The notes beneath the pieces were generated by a model that worked only from the letters and a program-made list of their open reading frames with translations, searched no databases and had not been told where the DNA came from. A stretch of 9,124 nucleotides of DNA from positions 1 through 9,124 of the forward strand of contig CAOKJJ010000189.1 of NCBI GenBank assembly GCA_948468465.1, given 5' to 3'. Source of the stretch: an uncultured Eubacterium sp. Lineage in GTDB: Bacteria > Bacillota_A > Clostridia > Lachnospirales > Lachnospiraceae. The position numbers and the translations under genes are program-made. Below, piece by piece: positions 6,906-9,124 of the stretch. Position 1 is the stretch's first letter. Each line of letters starts with the position of its first letter.

Positions 6906-7607
6906 CTTTAAATTTTCAATACTGAACAAGATGCAGCCTTTCCTTTGTCAGCCTTCCCATACGAAGCAGTGCAGGCAAATTTTGCCCAAACTGCTTCTTT
7001 CACCAGTTCGCCTTCTTGAAAGATATTTTCTTATATGTTTTCCTATTACATCCGCTGCTTTTCCCTGCATTCTAAAATTTTCCGGGAGCAGTTCATCCAT
7101 ATTATTCAAAAGAATTACATTCCAGTAGGAATATTCCAGCTCACATCACCGACATCCGTACTGCCCATGCTCATCTGTCCGTTTCCATTCGATCATCCAC
7201 TTTCGTTCCAGTCATCAGGGCGGCTCCTTTTGCAATATCGGTAACACGTGATAACATCTGTTCCAAGCTTGCGGTTTTTTGTGCGCGCAAGGCATACAGA
7301 AGCTCCACTTCTGCCATGCTGGGGATCAGAAGATGCATGTGCGCTTTTGCCGGTGCACTAAAAAGCCGCTTTGACATTTGCAAGAGACTGGTTCCAGATT
7401 CCGCTCTACCAATATGGATGCCAGGTAAAAGCAAAATCGACACCCGAAAAGCAGCCTGTGCGGAGCATAAAGGCTTTTCCTGCACCGCTTTCTTCTGCAG
7501 GACAGCCGAAAAAAACAATCGTGCAGTTTCGTTCTCTTCGCATATGTCTTCAAAGCACATGCGGCTTCCAATGCACCTGCACCAAGCAGATTATGCCCAC
7601 ATCCATG
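6906..7607 (-). pseudogene. Decayed M20D (AbgB-like) amidohydrolase remnant
   Basis: Family motifs of M20D amidohydrolases (p-aminobenzoyl-glutamate hydrolase B/aminoacylase group) appear in order but in several frames. HGCGHNLLGAGALEAA (from 7607, metal-site motif) is in frame with the upstream AraC-like gene. A one-base loss near 7539 shifts to EENETARLFF. A T-run of seven (7515-7509) shifts again to FFGCPAEESGAGKAF, then FTWHP. Two amber codons follow in that frame (7408-7406 and 7360-7358), both where glutamine would fit. GKSAHASS and HGRS come next. At about 7305-7315 the sequence jumps to AEVELLYALRA and IAKGAALMTGTKV (to 7192). After another gap comes GSTDVGDVSW (from 7168). The segment 6906-7080 has weak resemblance to the family C-terminus. 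The N-terminal quarter, including any start codon, is missing. The gene cannot make an active enzyme. The calls from 7115 to 7607 are firm; the part below 7115 is tentative. Confidence 0.85.
6963..6997. repeat. Inverted repeat within the amidohydrolase remnant
   Basis: GAAGCAGT (6963-6970) pairs with ACTGCTTC (6990-6997). Inside it, GGCAAA (6974-6979) pairs with TTTGCC (6981-6986), with a 3-by-3 internal loop between the two stems. There is no good T-run on either strand, so it is not a convincing terminator. It may be a coincidence in decaying sequence or a relic of an older intergenic element. Confidence 0.35.
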
Positions 7608-8474
7608 ATTTCTTAAATAAAAACCAGCCTGAAGCATTCGTTGCGTGATAATCAGCTCCTTGAAGGATTTTCCGGTATGTTTCTTAATGTAAGCACTCAG
7701 ATAATTAGGATGGAATCCGAACAGCTCTGCAACTGAATTTAAAGTGACTGTCTGATAGTTCGATTCCATATACCGCAGAATCAGCAGGAGAATTTCACTG
7801 CTTTCACTGTCGGAAAAAACAGACTGCGGCTCTTTTTGATACATGCGCAGTAGCTGTGAAAACAGTATAATCATATAGGCATCCATAACTTCATCACTGC
7901 AGATTCTGGAATCATAATATTCACAGAGAAGCTGCTGTATGATGGAATGAATGTCAATCTCAGGATGACTGTAAAAAATCAGATACTGCTGTTTATGCTG
8001 GCTTTCTAAGAGTGCCTCTACGAGAAAGCGTGAAACCAGCCCCTGTGTAGAAAGCCTGGAAAGAAAGCTCGCCGTGAAGTAATTTTTACGCATATCAATG
8101 GTAATAATAATATCCTGCTCTGAAAGCGGCAGGATTTCATGAACCGTATTGAAATCCAGAATGCAGACATCACCTTTGTGCAGCGTAATTTCCCTTCCAT
8201 TGATAATCTGTGTCATTTTCCCTCTGTAAATATAGTTTAATTCTATGACAGAATGGATATGCTTTTCAATCGGCGTAAAACGGGATTCCTGATTGAGACA
8301 GATGTTGTGCTGGTTCATAATGGAATCAAATTTGAATATATATAACTCCTGGCCATCTGCTGCCGTTTTTTCAATTCGGCTGTAACGGCTGCTCAAGCGG
8401 TTTGGATGTGCACGGTGGTACCGTTCGCTCTGGGTCAGTTCCGTCAGTTTGCTTTCTAACTGTTTGAGATTCAT
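7326..8474 (-). CDS. AraC-family regulator truncated in its HTH domain and fused to amidohydrolase debris
   Basis: An open frame of 382 codons whose first 289 residues are an AraC-family transcription regulator. A cupin-like sensor domain spans about 60-130 (KHIHSVIELNYIYRGK, INGREITLHKGDVCIL). A helical linker follows, then the C-terminal DNA-binding domain begins at about 229 with the first helix-turn-helix (SVAELFGFHPNYLSAYIKKHTGKSFKELI) and the connecting helix up to FYLRN (289). The second helix-turn-helix is absent. From residue 290 the frame continues into M20 amidohydrolase sequence (HGCGHNLLGAG, to about 312) and then out-of-frame residues to a TGA. The junction is near 7607/7608. 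The start ATG (8474-8472) is well set by AAAGGAGG about seven bases upstream and a consensus promoter. The chimera is probably expressed but unlikely to bind DNA normally; residual ligand-binding or dominant-negative activity is possible. Its original target may have been the divergent PTS gene. Confidence 0.88.
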   Translation of the reverse strand: MNLKQLESKLTELTQSERYHRAHPNRLSSRYSRIEKTAADGQELYIFKFDSIMNQHNICLNQESRFTPIEKHIHSVIELNYIYRGKMTQIINGREITLHKGDVCILDFNTVHEILPLSEQDIIITIDMRKNYFTASFLSRLSTQGLVSRFLVEALLESQHKQQYLIFYSHPEIDIHSIIQQLLCEYYDSRICSDEVMDAYMIILFSQLLRMYQKEPQSVFSDSESSEILLLILRYMESNYQTVTLNSVAELFGFHPNYLSAYIKKHTGKSFKELIITQRMLQAGFYLRNHGCGHNLLGAGALEAACALKTYAKRTKLHDCFFRLSCRRKRCRKSLYAPHRLLFGCRFCFYLASILVERNLEPVSCKCQSGFLVHRQKRTCIF

Positions 8475-8501
8475 ACGTCATCCTCCTTTATATTTTGTGC
8501 C

Positions 8502-8530
8502 ATTATACTATCAGGGATTTGATGTGTCAA
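8502..8530 (-). promoter_or_regulatory. Consensus sigma-A promoter of the truncated araC-like gene
   Basis: On the minus strand TTGACA (8530-8525) and TATAAT (8507-8502) are both perfect consensus hexamers with a 17-base spacer. Transcription should start near 8495, giving a leader of about 20 bases that holds the AAAGGAGG ribosome binding site (8482-8488) before the ATG at 8474. The promoter is intact although the gene it drives is damaged. Confidence 0.85.
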
Positions 8531-8553
8531 TGAAACCATCATAATAGATTAAG

Positions 8554-8600
8554 TTTGGTAAGTTAAGATATTTGGTTACAATATTGCGGGTATTGGCAAG
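8554..8600 (+). promoter_or_regulatory. Repeated TTGG boxes, candidate AraC-family operator
   Basis: Three similar octamers lie in the same orientation: TTGGTAAG (8555-8562), TTGGTTAC (8572-8579) and TTGGCAAG (8593-8600). The first two share the longer TTTGGT and start 17 bases apart; the third starts 21 bases after the second. They lie just upstream of and inside the predicted promoter of the PTS gene, where AraC-family activators usually bind direct repeats. Assignment to the adjacent regulator is inferred from position only. Confidence 0.35.
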
Positions 8601-8612
8601 TTTGAATATCAT
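8584..8612 (+). promoter_or_regulatory. Candidate activator-dependent promoter of the PTS IIA gene
   Basis: TTGCGG (8584-8589) and TATCAT (8607-8612) are separated by 17 bases, giving a predicted start near 8619. The -10 box matches five of six consensus bases, but the -35 box only three of six, as expected for a promoter that needs an activator. It is divergent from the araC-like promoter in the 193-base spacer. Confidence 0.4.
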
Positions 8613-8632
8613 ATAGGCATATGAACCGGTTC
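8609..8632. repeat. Two small palindromes at the predicted PTS transcription start
   Basis: TCATAT-AGGC-ATATGA (8609-8624) and the perfect 10-bp palindrome GAACCGGTTC (8623-8632) overlap each other around the predicted -10 region and start site. That position suits a repressor site, but short palindromes occur by chance. I could not fit them to a catabolite (cre) consensus. Confidence 0.3.
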
Positions 8633-8667
8633 GAAAATAATAAATGAAATACAAGGAGGAAGGTTTT

Positions 8668-9124
8668 ATGGCTGTGAACATATACTCACCAGCAGACGGA
8701 AAATATGTCCGCCTGGAAGATGTCCATGATTCAACATTCAGCAGCGGGGTAATGGGGGCTGGTTTTGGTATCGAACCGGAAAAAGGAGTTGTTTATGCAC
8801 CAGCAGACGGTAAAATCTCAATGGTATTCCCAACAGGCCATGCTATTGGATTTACAACTGAAAACGGCCTGGAAATTCTGGTTCATATTGGAATCAATAC
8901 GGTTGAATTGGATGGGAGAGGCTTTCAGGTTTTAAAAAAGGAAGATGACAAAGTAAAAGCTCACGAAGCAGTGATACAGTTCGACATGGACGCAATCAAA
9001 ACCGCAGGATATGAAACAACCGTAATAACGGTTTTCACGAACGGCGACGATTATGAAATCACACATCAAATGGCTGCTGATGTAACGCGAAACTCGGTTA
9101 CCGCAAAAGCAGAAAACACATCGC
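8668..9124 (+). CDS. PTS EIIA(Glc)-type phosphocarrier protein (3' end beyond window)
   Basis: A cytoplasmic phosphocarrier of the phosphoenolpyruvate:sugar phosphotransferase system, which takes phosphate from HPr and passes it to a IIB domain of the glucose/glucoside family. The start ATG (8668-8670) follows a strong AAGGAGGAAG ribosome binding site; 152 codons are visible with no stop. Both signature histidines of the fold are present and 15 residues apart, as in E. coli Crr: His58 in PTGHAIGF and the expected phospho-acceptor His73 in ILVHIGINTVEL. Other family features are SPADGK near the start, VYAPADGKI (42-50), and the late segment around ITVFTN. The IIA fold should be complete by about residue 140. 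The last visible residues look like a flexible tail, so the protein may end shortly after the window or continue into another PTS domain. It is divergent from the damaged AraC-like regulator, which may once have activated it. Confidence 0.93.
   Translation, partial: MAVNIYSPADGKYVRLEDVHDSTFSSGVMGAGFGIEPEKGVVYAPADGKISMVFPTGHAIGFTTENGLEILVHIGINTVELDGRGFQVLKKEDDKVKAHEAVIQFDMDAIKTAGYETTVITVFTNGDDYEITHQMAADVTRNSVTAKAENTS

Noticed and set aside
6963..6997. Hairpin as an intrinsic terminator
   Set aside because: No run of T's follows it on either strand.
7171..7560. A 129-residue minus-strand ORF as a separate gene
   Set aside because: It is one frame of the amidohydrolase remnant. Its first and last parts match M20D motifs while its middle is out of frame relative to the family.
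8576..8590. TTACA at 8576-8580 as a second BceR-like box
   Set aside because: The second half (TGCGG) does not match TGTAA, and no linked target gene supports it.
8622..8635. Catabolite-control (cre) site at the PTS promoter
   Set aside because: The palindrome is centred on CG but the flanking bases do not fit the cre consensus in any alignment I tried.
1..9124. CRISPR array, insertion sequence, tRNA or rRNA
   Set aside because: No regularly spaced repeats, no transposase-like frame with terminal repeats and no recognisable RNA-gene sequence were seen by eye.

Overview
The window looks like a chromosomal accessory region of a moderately low-GC member of the Bacillota (Firmicutes), possibly a gut Erysipelotrichia or Clostridia. 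The evidence is the AAAGGAGG-type ribosome binding sites, the sigma-A promoters with 17-base spacers, a peptide-stress two-component/ABC gene set whose operator matches the BceR type, and a glucose-family PTS IIA protein. The genus cannot be fixed from the sequence alone.

Layout: everything from position 1 to about 8474 is read on the minus strand. In the direction of transcription the main cluster is: a 70-codon AT-rich small ORF (6851-6639); a type I ABC half-exporter (6642-4879) that overlaps it by 4 bases; an OmpR-type response regulator (4842-4156); a histidine kinase (4125-2854); an intergenic control point; an FtsX/MacB-type ABC ATPase (2715-2038); and a large FtsX-like permease (2041 to beyond position 1). 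The control point at 2769-2836 is compact. A 15-bp hairpin followed by seven T's looks like the terminator of the regulator/kinase transcript, and the centre of the same hairpin reads TTACA-N4-TGTAA, the box recognised by BceR-like regulators. A sigma-A promoter (TTGAAA-N17-TATGGT) for the ATPase/permease pair begins inside the T-run. The likely logic is that the kinase and regulator sense a membrane-active compound and switch on the ATPase/permease, while the half-exporter is made with the sensor.

The ATPase is broken: codon 46, in the middle of the Walker A motif (GKSG-stop-GKST), is TAA. The rest of the frame and the visible 680 codons of the permease are open, so the lesion is probably recent, or else a sequencing error or strain variant.

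The stretch 6906-8474 is a deletion scar. An AraC-family regulator with a textbook promoter (TTGACA-N17-TATAAT) and ribosome binding site runs into the first half of its DNA-binding domain and is then fused in frame to the interior of an M20D (AbgB-like) amidohydrolase gene. The amidohydrolase remnant carries at least two frameshifts, two amber codons and apparent internal deletions. Divergently from the araC-like gene, a PTS EIIA(Glc)-type protein starts at 8668 on the plus strand and runs off the window. The 193-base divergent spacer holds repeated TTGG-type boxes that may have been the AraC-family operator.

There is no RNA gene, CRISPR array or insertion sequence that I can support. I do not see a clearly new system. 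The notable points are the combined terminator/operator, the Walker A nonsense codon and the AraC::M20 chimera.
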